Below are positions 1 through 10,489 of a stretch of 64,000 bases of DNA, in pieces. Both the position numbers and the translations under genes were made by a program. Source of the stretch: Selaginella moellendorffii (Eukaryota; Streptophyta; Lycopodiopsida; Selaginellales; Selaginellaceae); the NCBI RefSeq assembly GCF_000143415.4, contig NW_003314301.1, forward strand, positions 1,610,314 to 1,674,313. Reading direction: 5' to 3'. The notes beneath the pieces are model-generated. The model was not told the DNA's origin. It did not search any database and saw only the letters and a program-made list of their open reading frames with translations. Numbering within the stretch: position 1 is the first letter of the stretch; each line of letters opens with the position of its first letter.

Positions 1-2105
1 AAGGATCAGAAGCTCTTGTAGTGTGGCTTTTACTTTTTTCAAGCCGCCGACATTTCTGAACGACAGTCCAGTCTCGCCAGCAGCAATCACACACGGCAAA
101 AGCATTGTTTCGTACTCGTCGTACGTTATCTGCATATGCCCTATCCAATGTTAGCTTAGAGAATGAACATTGGCCACTGCTTACATTTCTTAAGATCTTA
201 GTCGTTGTATTCTTTGATATCTCCAATTTGTCAACAGATAACTGGAGACTGATCATCAAATCAAAGTGAGAGAAATCTAAGTCATCAAAGAACTAAATCC
301 AATACCTTTCTAAGGATAAGGAAGTTCCGGTTGAGCCTTTGGATGCTGAATCCAAAGCTTGGGAAATGTGGATGTTTAGAGTGTGCCCTACGATCCTCTC
401 AGCCTCTGCAAAGTTTAAACACAACGTTACCCGGGTCTACTAAATTTAGAGTGACCTGACCCTTATCAGTGAGAGAAACCCCATGTGGGATCTTGAGATC
501 TTTAACGCCTTTGCATTCCCAGTTGAAAAGATCAAGCACCTCCTCAATCTTTTTAGTGTTTGTTTTAGATCTATACATGGCAGAGTCACTCTTAAGCTCA
601 TCTTGCCACTTTTGAAGCATATCCTTGTCCTGGAATTACAAACATAGGCCATAGCTTGAAGCTACAGTGGTTTGAGGATTGGGTTGAAGAGTTCTTACCT
701 TTGGTGGAACAATCTTCACCTTGTTCTCGAATAAGCTGTAAATGTCTTCAAGGTAATAACCTGTGTGCTCCGGGTGTCGGGTGGACTTGTTCTCAACGTT
801 AATCCTCGATGCAATGAGTACTATACCACCCGAGAGCATGTCTAGCTTATCCTGCAGTTTCTCAAGGAACTCTTTCCTCTGTGTTATTGCCACAGCTCTC
901 CGAAACCAGTCTTCCGGATCAGGAAAGTACACCACCAGCCGTGTGCACCTCTCTAAAACCTTCATAAGCGGGAGCATTACAAGATTTGCAAAACAAATCT
1001 AGAAACTTGTACCATTTGTAGATGATTGATGACGTTGCAGCAAGAATCACAGGACAATTGAAGCTCCTCAGCTGCTTGAAAACAAATCTATCAAAACTTG
1101 CAAACAAAACGTTTTACGTACGTCTACAATAGGTAACACAGCTCGTAGATTCGAATTTTACAGCGACCATGCTGCTTCTCGAAAAGACCACCGAACCCAA
1201 TTGTCCGTTTTTCAAGTTATGTCTATCAGTCCAGTAAACCATGTAGTGAAGTGATGTAACTAAGTAGAAGTTTTACCTCTCAGGATCGTTGCTTCCCACG
1301 AACTTGACATAATCTCCGCTCTGGATTAATTGGGGCTTGTCCTAGAGTCGAATATTCAACTGTAAGCAATCTCAGTTGGTTTATGAAATCACGCACCTTC
1401 GACTTTACAAATGCTTCATCGATTTCATCGTTTTCTTGCCCGTCGGCATCATCAGCCTTGTTCTTCTATTTAAAGTTTCCAAGATTATAGAAGTTCTAGC
1501 AGAAACGATGCAAACGATGCTTACTATCTTATAAGGTGACAACAGATTCCCGTAGAGAGAAAGAAACGAAGCATTGAGATCCTTGGCCACAGCCATGGCC
1601 AGAGTCTCTTGATAGATCTCCGACCCTGCAGAACAAAGGATTCATGAAAAGGGGTTTCCTTGTCTAGAGATTCCTTGCCTGGTGGTCCATGCAAAGCAAT
1701 CCTTGGGCTGGTGGAGTCTAGGACTTTCATCCTTTTCATCAACTCAGGATGCTGCAAATGAGCAGTGGCGCAATGGACGACCATATCTCGAGTTTCTTGG
1801 CTGCCAGCAACCGTAAGTTCTAGCCAGAACAAAAGTATAGCTTACTCAAGGTAGTAAGGAAAACCATCCAGTGACACTGTAAGATCAGTGCTTTTGATGA
1901 GCCTATCCTCCCATTCCTTTGATGGTGGATCAGTGTTTTTGGCGTCCAATTGCTTTGGTGGTGGATCAGTGTTCTTGGCCTCCAATTCCTTTGGTGGTGG
2001 ATCAGTGTTCTCGACGGGCCTAGCCTCCAATTCCTTTGGTGGCTCATCGCTAGAGCCCTTGGCTTTGAGAACTTTGGATTTTCTTTCCCACAACCTGCTA
2101 AGCAT
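1..2105 (-). CDS. AAA-type ATPase, DAA1/At4g28000-like family (5' part; continues past the left edge)
   Basis: This is a multi-exon minus-strand gene. Exons read, in order: a short N-terminus with three imperfect repeats of about 12 residues (TDPPPKELEAKN type); FPYYL; HPELMKRMKVLDSTSPRIAL; a P-loop-like GPPGSEIYQETL; an acidic linker; KPQLIQSGDYVKFVG; then KVLERCTRLVVYFPDPEDW and GGIVLIASRIN; and finally AERIVGHTLNIH followed by LSFRNVGGLKKVKATLQEL. This order matches the plant AAA proteins in which a degenerate N-terminal P-loop block precedes the canonical AAA core. That core would lie left of base 1. The start is the ATG at 2103-2105. Introns are about 45-60 bp. The intron at 1678-1626 uses a GC donor and restores the GPPGSEIYQE frame exactly. 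The likely role is an ATP-dependent remodelling ATPase of unknown substrate. The family call is firm; the function is not. Confidence 0.85.
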
Positions 2106-2455
2106 TTCGCCACCCCTGAAACCCTTAGGGCTCCAACTTAAAAATATGTGAATGTAAAGGGAACGAAAATGCAAAGCCCTAATAGTCCACGCACGTGGCG
2201 AGGTATCCGCTTGGCGATCCAACGGTGGCCACCAGCCCGCCCGTCAATTTGGAGATCTTCGAGCCTGGCAACACGACGACGCGAGGTCTTTGTTCTTCCG
2301 ACGATTACCCGACGCGAAATTTCTCCTCCTCCTTCGATCTTCTCTTCTCCGCGGATCTCTTGATTCATGAGCCTCGCCGCCGCGAGATTGATGATTTCGG
2401 GAGCTGTGAGGCGCGGCGGCATCGAATTCCGTGTGATTCTTGTCCAGGGTTTTGG
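2106..2455. promoter_or_regulatory. Shared divergent promoter/5'UTR interval
   Basis: These 350 bp separate the start codons of the minus-strand AAA ATPase and the plus-strand kinase. Both genes must place their promoter and leader here, so a bidirectional promoter is likely. I see no decisive TATA box. Longer reading frames through this interval are unsupported. Confidence 0.4.
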
Positions 2456-5054
2456 ATGGAAGCTCCAGCTCCAGGCGTGTACAAGATCTGCGGCAAGCTC
2501 TGGAATGGTACGCTCTAGATTCGAGACTCGCTGCTTGCTACATTGGCCATGGCGATCGATCCGGCGCTCGAAATTTCCCAAAATCTGGCATAGATTTCGA
2601 TGTTTTCATGCTTGGATTTCGTGTCGCGCAGTCGGCCCGAGGTACCTGCTCCACGAGCACATAGGATCTGGATCTTATGGAGATGTTTGCCGTGCCACCG
2701 ATTGCCAGGCTTCGCTCACTGTGGCTCTCAAGGTACGAGCTCTTGGAAAAATTATAGCTCGATGGTTTTCTTCCAGAGAGTTGGAGATGTTCTTTGCTGT
2801 CCTCTCTTGGCCAAGAGAGTTCTCCGCGAAGTGTGTATCATGCGACGTTTATCCCATCGATATGTCATCACATGTAAGCCACTTTTCCTTACTTTTTCTT
2901 TCGTTTTTGCTATAGTTCTCATTGTTCCCTTTTTAGTGACGGATGTTTTTATAAGTATGTCCATGGAAGTCTCTGGCGGAATCGATCTGTATATCGCGAC
3001 CGAGTTTGCTGACGGGTTCGTCGAGTATTTTTTTCTTTCACATTCTATCGTTTGATGCGTTTTGTCCGGGATTTTTTTACAGCGGTGACATGTATCATTT
3101 GCGAGAACCATTAACACCAGAACATGTAAAGTTTTTGATGTGGCAGTTGCTCACTGGCATGAGCTATATCCATTCATGCCGTGTTTGGCACAGGTACAGA
3201 AGCTCACTTTTAACGAATGAAACTTGCGCTGATTCTATGGAGTCACAGGGACTTGAAGTCCGAGAACATACTTTTGATGGCCGATATGTCCGTTAAAATC
3301 TGTGACTTTGGCCTTTCACGGTCTGCCGAGGAGGTAAAACTAAGATAGTCACGGGCTAGAAGTCTGAAAACACCTTCTTTTGCAGTCCGCAAATACAGAT
3401 ATTCAGACGGGAATCACAAGCGGGAGAATTTTGAATGGTCGTAAGTCCCTGACCAGGCAATACACGAAGATGGTAATATCTTCTTCCGCTTGTGTGACCA
3501 CGGCATTCTGAAACCGCAACAGGTTGTCACTCCCAGCTATCGAGCACCTGAAGTTATCATGTCCCGTGGCCAATACAGTTCTTCCATTGACATGTAAGTA
3601 CTCGAGGCTGCAATTTACACACCCGTAGGCTGAAGAGAAAAAAAAATTGCTTTTTATGCAGATGGTCACTTGGTTGTATTTTCTGGGTAAGTGTTAGCAG
3701 CAACGATATCACGATTTTAAATGTTTGTTTTGTGCAGGAATTGTTGATACGGTCCATCAATCCAAATATGACGGGTCCTCCACTGCGGCCTTTGTTTGGT
3801 GTCCGGTAAACACTAGCTATTCAAGTGTTGATTCTCAAGAATGTGCAAACCAGGGAAGAACCAGTAACACCAGGACAAGGAGTGAGCTACACCACTGATG
3901 GACACTCTCCTCTTCATGAGCAGGTTCTTACTCTTGTAATTGTTCTTTTTTCTGACGCGCGAAACTGCAGTTGGATGTTATCTTTAACGTTATTGGAACT
4001 CCTGGATGGAGCGACATCGAGAGCGTTCCGAGCGAGTCCTGGAGATCGTACTTGAAACATCTACCGGGAAGAGTAAGTAGTCTCTTCAAGTTGTAGTGAT
4101 TTTCTATCTTTTTCTATGTGTTCGTCTTTTTTGTGTGAGGGGTCTTAGATTTTCTCACGGCATTCTGACTCTTCCCATATTTTCAGGCAGGAAATCTGAC
4201 TGAACAATTGTTAGGATACGTCGATCAAGAAGCTTTGGATCTTCTTTTCCGGATGCTTGCCTTCAATCCTGGTCGAAGGTGCACTGCCGAGGAAGCACTC
4301 TCACATATTTATGTAAGTAATCGTTTATATTTTGCCTTCTCATACAAGTATTCTATGTAGTTCAAGGGACTAGAGAGGTCAAATGGACTTTTGCCGCCTG
4401 CATTCGAAGCCACTGCTCCAGGAGAATCCCTCTGGAACATCAAGGATCCTGCGGTAGCCCTCGATATTCTAGAGGTTCGTAACTCCACAATAGCATACGA
4501 CTTTCATGTTTAATGTGTTGTAAACGCAGAGAGAGCTAGAGGCGTCTGTCTACGAAAAAGATGGTGGCCGACAGAAACTGGAAAGCCTTCTTCAGCAAGA
4601 AATAGTGCAGCAAAGGCAGCAAGAACTGTTTCGTCACTCGTTGGAGTATCTGAGGCAAAATGCGGTGCCACTCTCCTCCATTCTTCCTCCTCCACCGTCA
4701 CAGCCCGACTTCCGAGGTCAAGGTTCTACGAGAAGCGTTCTACTATATGGCGACGAGATCTTAGGATCCATGCAGAAGAATCTTCCGCCAGTTCCGATGA
4801 CTACACGGGTGACACGAAGTTCTGCCGCTGCCGCTGCCGCTGCTGCTGCTGCTGCTGCCATCAACGTTGAAAAATCTTCGCAAGCGAGGGCCATGCGAAG
4901 CAATAAAGTGCCGAGGGAGTTACGGACACATCAGGCAGTGGTGAACGAGGAACCCAACCAGACAGAGGGTCTTCCTCGAAGATCGCCACGTCTGCGAGAT
5001 CTACAAGCCGGTGATCTTCCCCACCGAAAGAGACTTTGTCTCAAAGCTGGCTGA
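2456..5054 (+). CDS. MAPK-like CMGC serine/threonine kinase with poly-Ala C-terminal tail
   Basis: The gene has about 12 exons. I chose ATG 2456 because splicing at 2513 (GT) to the AG before 2631 gives KICGKLWNVGPRYLLHEHIG directly upstream of the glycine loop GSGSYGDV. Further kinase blocks are VALK, KRVLREVCIMRRLSHRYVI (alpha-C), VWHRDLKSENIL (catalytic loop), KICDFGLSRS (DFG), VVTPSYRAPEV, DIWSLGCIFWELL and LDVIFNVIGTPGW, the last being typical of MAPKs. The activation segment has no TEY or TDY motif. The usual LFPG region after ELL carries an insert. The C-terminal extension of about 230 residues has a glutamine-rich stretch, a run of 14 alanines near 4831-4863 and basic patches (RRSPRLRD, HRKRLCL) that could act in nuclear import. 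It is probably an active but divergent MAPK-related kinase. Confidence 0.8.
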
Positions 5055-5491
5055 CGAGCAACTGGATGACACGATACAGTACTAGCAAACAGAGAGCCGA
5101 CTCTGGATTCGAGCATCATCGTGTAGCAGAAGAACAGTGTTGAAGCCTGATAGAGCCGAGGAAATCCTCCCGGAAATGACAAATGGCTTCAAACAGGTAC
5201 ACTGCTGCTTCCCTGCTATTGTGATACTTGTCTGCGTCCTTCGTTTGTTTTCTTTCGCTTTGATACCACATGGATTTCTGATACAGGAAGGAAACATGGC
5301 CGCCGCGAAAGGACAGACAACAGAAACAGTTTTCTTCTCGAGTGAAAGTTAAGAAGGCTGTTATGAATGTGTACAAACGATCGATCGCTTCTGAGGTATA
5401 TTGATTTTCATGGATTGCTCAAACAAACTTCGTGTTGTTTTCTGGAGATATTTTTTTTCTCTTCTTCTTCCTCGGCTATGAAAGAAAGAAG
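5055..5491. other. Convergent 3' flanks of the kinase and protease genes
   Basis: The interval holds no gene I can support. It probably contains the 3'UTRs of the two converging genes. A GT-AG pair around 5195-5286 could be a 3'UTR intron of the kinase transcript, but no protein similarity supports translating it. Confidence 0.4.
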
Positions 5492-7024
5492 CTAGCTAGT
5501 ACACTGGTCAGGTGCGATTCCCATTTGCTCTTTCTGGTTATCAATCGAGATTCTAAACGTTTGCTGCTGGACATTTCCGATGATGCTGAAGGCCTCCTCC
5601 TCAGGAGCGAAGGCCAGGCAGTACGTCCCCTCGTCATCCACATTGACGAGAATTCCATCGGCTGGAAGCGGCATCGAGGCACCACCATCGAAGTCGAGAA
5701 CCACAGCAGGCAGGGTGGCCGTCTTCATGGATGAGAGATCATAGCAGGTATCGAAGAGAGAGATCCCGGGGGCCGAGGGGAAAGTTACCAGCGACCGAAA
5801 CGCATCGCGTAAAGCAGTGTAAGCCGGGGTGGTGAGCCTGGAGATGGCGGTGCCAGAGTCGACGATCACACCACCAGTGCCTCTGGAACCCATGGCAAAC
5901 GCATCCGGGGGGATGTTCACAGGCGAGCCGGCAACTCTGATCCTCGCGAGCCCAACGTAGTAGTACGTATCCAGCCGCCGGTTGGGAAGCAGCTTGGTGA
6001 AGCGAGCTTTCTCCGGGACAGCGCTGGGACCGAAAACGAGCGACGCAGCTATGGCGGACTCCCTCCTGGGAAGGCAGTAGGAGAAGACGCTAGCGTAGGA
6101 GGTCCCCGTCTGGGATGGAAACGAGAGTGGTCCTCGTCCCAGGCCGAGCAGCCCCGCGGCGCCGTGGAAGAGCCCCTGGTTGTTCCTGCCGCAGCCCATG
6201 GCGACGCTACGCACGGCGTGCTCGCCGAAGGAGAGCGTCTCGGTGGAGAAGTCGCCGACGGTGAAGGAGCCATCGCCGTAGCTCACCTGGTACATACACT
6301 TGTTCTTGCGGCTGCAGCCTTTGATCTTGAGCTTGCCGCAGATGGAGCTGGCGCAGGCGAGAGGCTTGAACGAGGAGGAGAGCGAGGGGTTGAAGATGGG
6401 GTCCTGCTGGCGGTAGCACTTGCGGCATGGAGAGCACTGGAGCCAAGAGACGTCGCTGCCGGTGTCCGCCACCATGTAGACGCTGCGAGCCGGCGTCCCG
6501 ACTCCAATCCGAGCGAAGTAGTCGCCGCTGCCGCCAGCTATGCCGGAGATGAGTGGCGACGCGAATCCTCCTCGAGCTCCTCCGTGGCCTCGTCCTCCTC
6601 GTCCAGAGGCTAGCGCTGCTACTGCGAGAGACTCCGACTGGCCTGGGAGAGGATGGCGGAGGTCGGACTTGCGCCAGCCATTGGTGGCGAGGGCGATGGT
6701 GGCGGCGATGGCTTTGCTGCGGAGCTCGTCCTTGCGGAGGCGGGCGAGGAGGAGCTGCTTGGTGGTGGCGTTGCTTGGGCGGAGCGGGGAGGAAGGGGCG
6801 TCGCGGTGGAGCAGTGGGACGCTGAAGCTCAGCTCGTCCAGCGGCGCCTTGGCGGCGGAGGCGGCGGCGGCGGCTTCTTCTTGCTCCTCAACGGCTACGA
6901 CTGGCGGCTTGGCGATTTGGAGCGTGACAAAGTCGGGCTGGCTGAAGGAGGAAGAGACCGCTAGAAGATTGAGGAGCAGCAGTAGCAGCAGCGGCAGCAG
7001 CGGTTCTAGAGCTCGTCTCCACAT
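5492..7024 (-). CDS. Nepenthesin-type (A1B) aspartic protease, secreted
   Basis: This is a single-exon frame of 510 residues. The ATG at 7022-7024 is preferred because it opens straight into a leucine-rich signal peptide; the upstream extension would need a GTG start. Catalytic motifs are VADTGSDVSWLQC and VIVDSGTAISRL. The first is followed by the cysteine-rich nepenthesin insert (CSPCRKCYRQQDPIF, SICGKLKIKGC) and YGDGSFTVGDFSTETL, with the flap tyrosine. GNVQQQTFRISID near the C-terminus is typical of the plant ASPG1-like group. The N-terminal 150 residues form a propeptide. It acts as a secreted or apoplastic endopeptidase. All key residues are present. GC content is high (long G/C-rich runs), unlike the flanks. 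Confidence 0.92.
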   Translation of the reverse strand: MWRRALEPLLPLLLLLLLNLLAVSSSFSQPDFVTLQIAKPPVVAVEEQEEAAAAASAAKAPLDELSFSVPLLHRDAPSSPLRPSNATTKQLLLARLRKDELRSKAIAATIALATNGWRKSDLRHPLPGQSESLAVAALASGRGGRGHGGARGGFASPLISGIAGGSGDYFARIGVGTPARSVYMVADTGSDVSWLQCSPCRKCYRQQDPIFNPSLSSSFKPLACASSICGKLKIKGCSRKNKCMYQVSYGDGSFTVGDFSTETLSFGEHAVRSVAMGCGRNNQGLFHGAAGLLGLGRGPLSFPSQTGTSYASVFSYCLPRRESAIAASLVFGPSAVPEKARFTKLLPNRRLDTYYYVGLARIRVAGSPVNIPPDAFAMGSRGTGGVIVDSGTAISRLTTPAYTALRDAFRSLVTFPSAPGISLFDTCYDLSSMKTATLPAVVLDFDGGASMPLPADGILVNVDDEGTYCLAFAPEEEAFSIIGNVQQQTFRISIDNQKEQMGIAPDQCTS

Positions 7025-8213
7025 TGCTGGAAGAAGAGGAGGGAAGAAGAACAAGAAAAACAATCCAGCAACCAGTGCTACTACTACTACTCGCTCGCCT
7101 CCAAGAACAAAGAACACCGCCAACGATCTCAATGGAGCAGCTTTAAAGAATTCTCTCCTCTCTCGCCACTCCACAAGGGGACGACGAAGAACGAACTAAA
7201 CAATTGCATACATAACATTGTTCTAACGGCTCGGCCCTGACCGTTGATGCTGACAATCCGACCGGTAACATGGCTCCACGAGGGCGGAATCAACGGTTCC
7301 TGTCGCGGCACCTCGGCGGCATATTCTTCGAGCACTAGCCATACCTTAATCAGGCTAATGAAAGTTAATCAAACTAGAGACAATGGTCAAATTTTTTCTG
7401 AAAAAGAAGGCCCTTTGTTCTTGATGTTGGCTGTCTTTGTGACTGAAAGACACATTTGTTGGATGAATGCAATGCACCACCACACCCCTGCACTCAGCTT
7501 TGCTTCATAAAAACTTATAGTGAGGGACACATGAATTCGGTGCCTTGGTGTATTCTATTCATTAAAATCTTTGCTTTTCTAACACTGGAGTTCCTCCAAA
7601 CAAAAACACCTTAGATTAGCCTCGAAAGATTCTCATAACCATATGTTATTTGGCACTGGGGTGGTTTTATACTTTTTACCTACTTTGTCTTTTCTTCTTC
7701 TGGCTCTCATCTCACTTTATCCTATTGAGATTTTATAGATTAGAGTCCCATGCTCCTCAGTTGTGCTGTAAACATTTAAATTATATAACTATCAATAAAC
7801 ATGAGTGATAATGTTCTACTCCCTGGCTATGGTAGAAGATATCACAGTTAGGATCTTATGTTTCTAGTAGATAAGATTTACATACATGGGGTTTAGCATC
7901 AGTATTGGTAAAGATTAAATTTATTAAAATGCACAAAAAGAATTGAGTCCCCAGAAGTAGTGCTCTCTGTACACTCTACCGATATTTGCAATGCTTTTTT
8001 CACATGTTGCCAAGTGCAGGACTAAGTAGTGCTCTCAACGGCCTGCAAATGGCGATGTTGCTGCTGCTTGCCGAAAGAAAGGCTGAGTGGCCATTTGCAC
8101 TTGTATCTGTTCTTGAGGATCCTGTCAATGCATTTGTGGAGAGAAAGAGTGCTGTGGTGGTGGTGGTGAGTGTTTTGCAAGGCTGATGAATCCTCTGGAA
8201 AAAACAAGAAGTT
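7025..8213. other. Intergenic, no gene seen
   Basis: This is about 1.2 kb between two minus-strand genes. The right part is AT-rich. The interval must contain the protease promoter and the 3'UTR of the next gene. Short open frames here have no recognisable content. Confidence 0.5.
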
Positions 8214-8630
8214 TTAGCACCGGAATCGAGATACAAAGGGCTGAGAGCTTTCCTCTCTACCTTGAGAGAGTGCTGCTAGTGCATGGTGGTGGTGATGGCT
8301 CCTTTTCTTCTTCTTGAGCGTCCTTGGCCCAAGCCCAAACGCAATGCCGTTCTTGCTCCTGTAGCATTGGAGCTCCACGCTCTGGACGTGGTCCAGGAGG
8401 TCCCCCGTGTAGCTCAGAGCGTTTCTCTCCAGGGTCTGCACGATCCATCTCGCCTCCTGGCTCAGCTTGTTCCCGGCCGACTCCACCTCCGCTCCAATGC
8501 GACTCACAAACGCGTCCGCCTTGTTGCTCATCTTCTCAAGCGTCGCCACCGTCTTCATCACCATGTACACGAGCGCTAGTGTCAGCATCCCCAGCCACAA
8601 ATCATCCATAGCTGTCGTCTCGATCCTCAT
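8214..8630 (-). CDS. Small N-terminally membrane-anchored protein, unknown
   Basis: The frame is 138 residues from ATG 8630; a second Met lies at residue 8. The N-terminus has one hydrophobic segment (LWLGMLTLALVYMVMKTVA) followed by a charged, helix-prone stretch (about residues 35-85) that could form an amphipathic or coiled-coil helix. The tail is basic with KKKKRS and a run of five histidines. I do not recognise the family. The opposite strand is also open, but only this strand gives a membrane segment followed by a charged helix and an AUG with a sensible beginning. Seen: topology features. Inferred: a type II/III anchored small protein. Whether it is really translated is uncertain. Confidence 0.5.
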   Translation of the reverse strand: MRIETTAMDDLWLGMLTLALVYMVMKTVATLEKMSNKADAFVSRIGAEVESAGNKLSQEARWIVQTLERNALSYTGDLLDHVQSVELQCYRSKNGIAFGLGPRTLKKKKRSHHHHHALAALSQGREESSQPFVSRFRC

Positions 8631-9645
8631 GGTCGCTCTGCTCGGGGATTCGGAGGTGGTCGTGGAAGAATTTGCTCGGGACTCGATCGATGATAGAGTT
8701 GATCGTGGAACTTAGTAAGCTTGCAAACAAGAGGGGGAAGAAGAAGTGATCAGCGACGGATCGATCGACCTTCTAAAACTCTGGACGAGCAAGCCGAACC
8801 TGGAAAGAGTGTGCTGCGGAGCAGACACCTTTATACGGCGAGAGCCCGGCCGACGGGTCTTTGTTTTCGCGCACTCTCCACTCATGTCTTCTTCAGAAAT
8901 TGGCTGCTAATCGAATCTCCTGGAAAAAAAATACCGTGAGGCTGGACCACTGGGTAATATAGATTAATCACAAGATCACTCGCATGGCGATCTCCTCCCT
9001 TAAAAATCTGCCAAAGGCTTACCGTCCATTGGGACTCTTAGACTTTTGGACCGCCACTCAAGCCGGACGTGTCGCTCAACCAGGCCCTTTTACGGAGTCC
9101 TGCCACACCCAAACACTCAAAACTTCGTTTGTCTCCAAGGAAGGAAGAAATGACCACTGCTTACTTGGGCAAAGCTTTGCAAACCTTTGATTTCTTGATT
9201 CGGTGGGTCTGGCAAATTCCTCATGGGGAGAAAAAATCTTTGTACGCATTCCCTTTTCAATGATGGAAAACGAGCCTTGGAGAACGTTTGAGCTGTATCC
9301 CAAAAGCACCGGCTCTGAATGCTTGGCAAAGATTCTTTGCTTGGACAACCGGGATCGATGGTTTTCTTTCTTTGTTTTTCCAGCTTGCATTCTAAACGTG
9401 ACGGCACCAAAGAGCGACGTATGGATTGTATGGAAAATACGAACACACGAACCTTCTATGAAGCTCTTTAGCAAGTTCGCGTCGGGAGCTCCATAGCGAC
9501 GCGTGGAAACTTCAAAGTACTGTATGAGAACGCTTGCCAAAAGGTAGAACCTCTGATAACTGGAAATCCCAGACAATCAATCCAGCGCGAAAAGGCAATT
9601 AGAACAGCGTGGATTCCATAAGAGTCGGGGTTGGAACTTATCTGT
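8631..9645. other. Intergenic, no supported gene
   Basis: Frames up to 166 residues exist on the minus strand at 9076-9576, but they show no known motif and no splice-consistent extension. The left 200 bp is probably the promoter and 5'UTR of the small membrane protein gene. Confidence 0.4.
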
Positions 9646-9649
9646 CTGT

Positions 9650-10440
9650 GATGTCGATTGGGAAGACAATTCTCTCCAATCTACACCTTTGTTGTTGCAT
9701 TATTTGCGAGTCACACCATGATGATGTCTAGGCTCTCTCTTTCAGTTGCATAGCTGCTGAGCTCCGGGAGAACACCACAAACGCATTTGTTCTCTTCCTC
9801 CAAGTGCATTTGACAGGACTACCTGAGAATAGACATCAAAATCATCATGGAAATTCCGATCAGGTAGAATCGCATCGATTCAAAGCTTGTGCAGGACTCT
9901 AACAAGGTACAAGCTTACGTAATAGGATAGATATCACCTCTTCTGAAAACCAATTCAAGACAAACATAAGCCATACCTTGGTCGAGGGAAACACGGTCTT
10001 TGAAAACTTAAGTGCTCATTTCTTGAGCCTCAGCCGATTAACACGATGTAAGCCATAGTAAAGTATCTGTCATACCTCAAGGTGTCTATCATCGGACTGA
10101 AATATGTCCTAGCAAGAACCAAAGCATACCTCTAAAGACAAGTCCTACATTCATAAACCATGTTAGCACAGGAAAGTGTAGAGTTATAAACAACCTTACA
10201 TAAGTATGACGAAAGCTAATTGCGACTTCCTGAAATATCACAAAGGAACCAAACTCATCAGGGGCATTGCAAGTGTCTAAAGCGATAGAAATCTGCAAGA
10301 TCGCTACCCAAAGCTGTGGAAGCTACATTTACCTGCTTGATTCGCAGGAGATCGCTGGAGACGCTACGTACTTAACATATTGCTTCGAGCAATGTTTAAC
10401 GAGTCCCCAGGAACACAAACGGACTGTAATACCATGAACT
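9650..10440 (-). pseudogene. Degenerate tandem duplicate of the mitochondrial KAS 3' end
   Basis: Read on the minus strand, 9800-9900 gives AILPDRNFHDDF and VVLSNAL, clear relatives of the intact gene's [12 protein letters not shown] and [11 protein letters not shown], but the frame is interrupted and the FGFGG core is lost. The plus-strand stretch near 9975-10020 (ccataccttggtcgaggg) repeats the exon boundary of the intact gene near 10847, and 9913-9935 repeats 10720-10735 (tacaagcttacgt versus tacaggcttacgt). The copy runs in the same orientation directly downstream of the intact gene, so it is a tandem partial duplication that has decayed. The right boundary is approximate. Confidence 0.7.
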
Positions 10441-10489
10441 TTTGAGTCATTTTGAGAGAATCCTCTCCAATCTAGAATGTTGTTGTTTT

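Noticed and set aside
2138-2581. Minus-strand 147-codon frame upstream of the AAA ATPase
   Set aside because: No motif; it overlaps the kinase start and the shared promoter, and the ATPase model begins well at 2105.
6164-7199. Plus-strand frames of 149 and 219 codons opposite the aspartic protease
   Set aside because: They are shadows of a GC-rich gene on the other strand with Ala/Arg/Ser-biased composition and no domains.
9076-9576. Minus-strand 166-codon frame
   Set aside because: No motif, no hydrophobic core pattern and no splice-consistent neighbours; left as intergenic.
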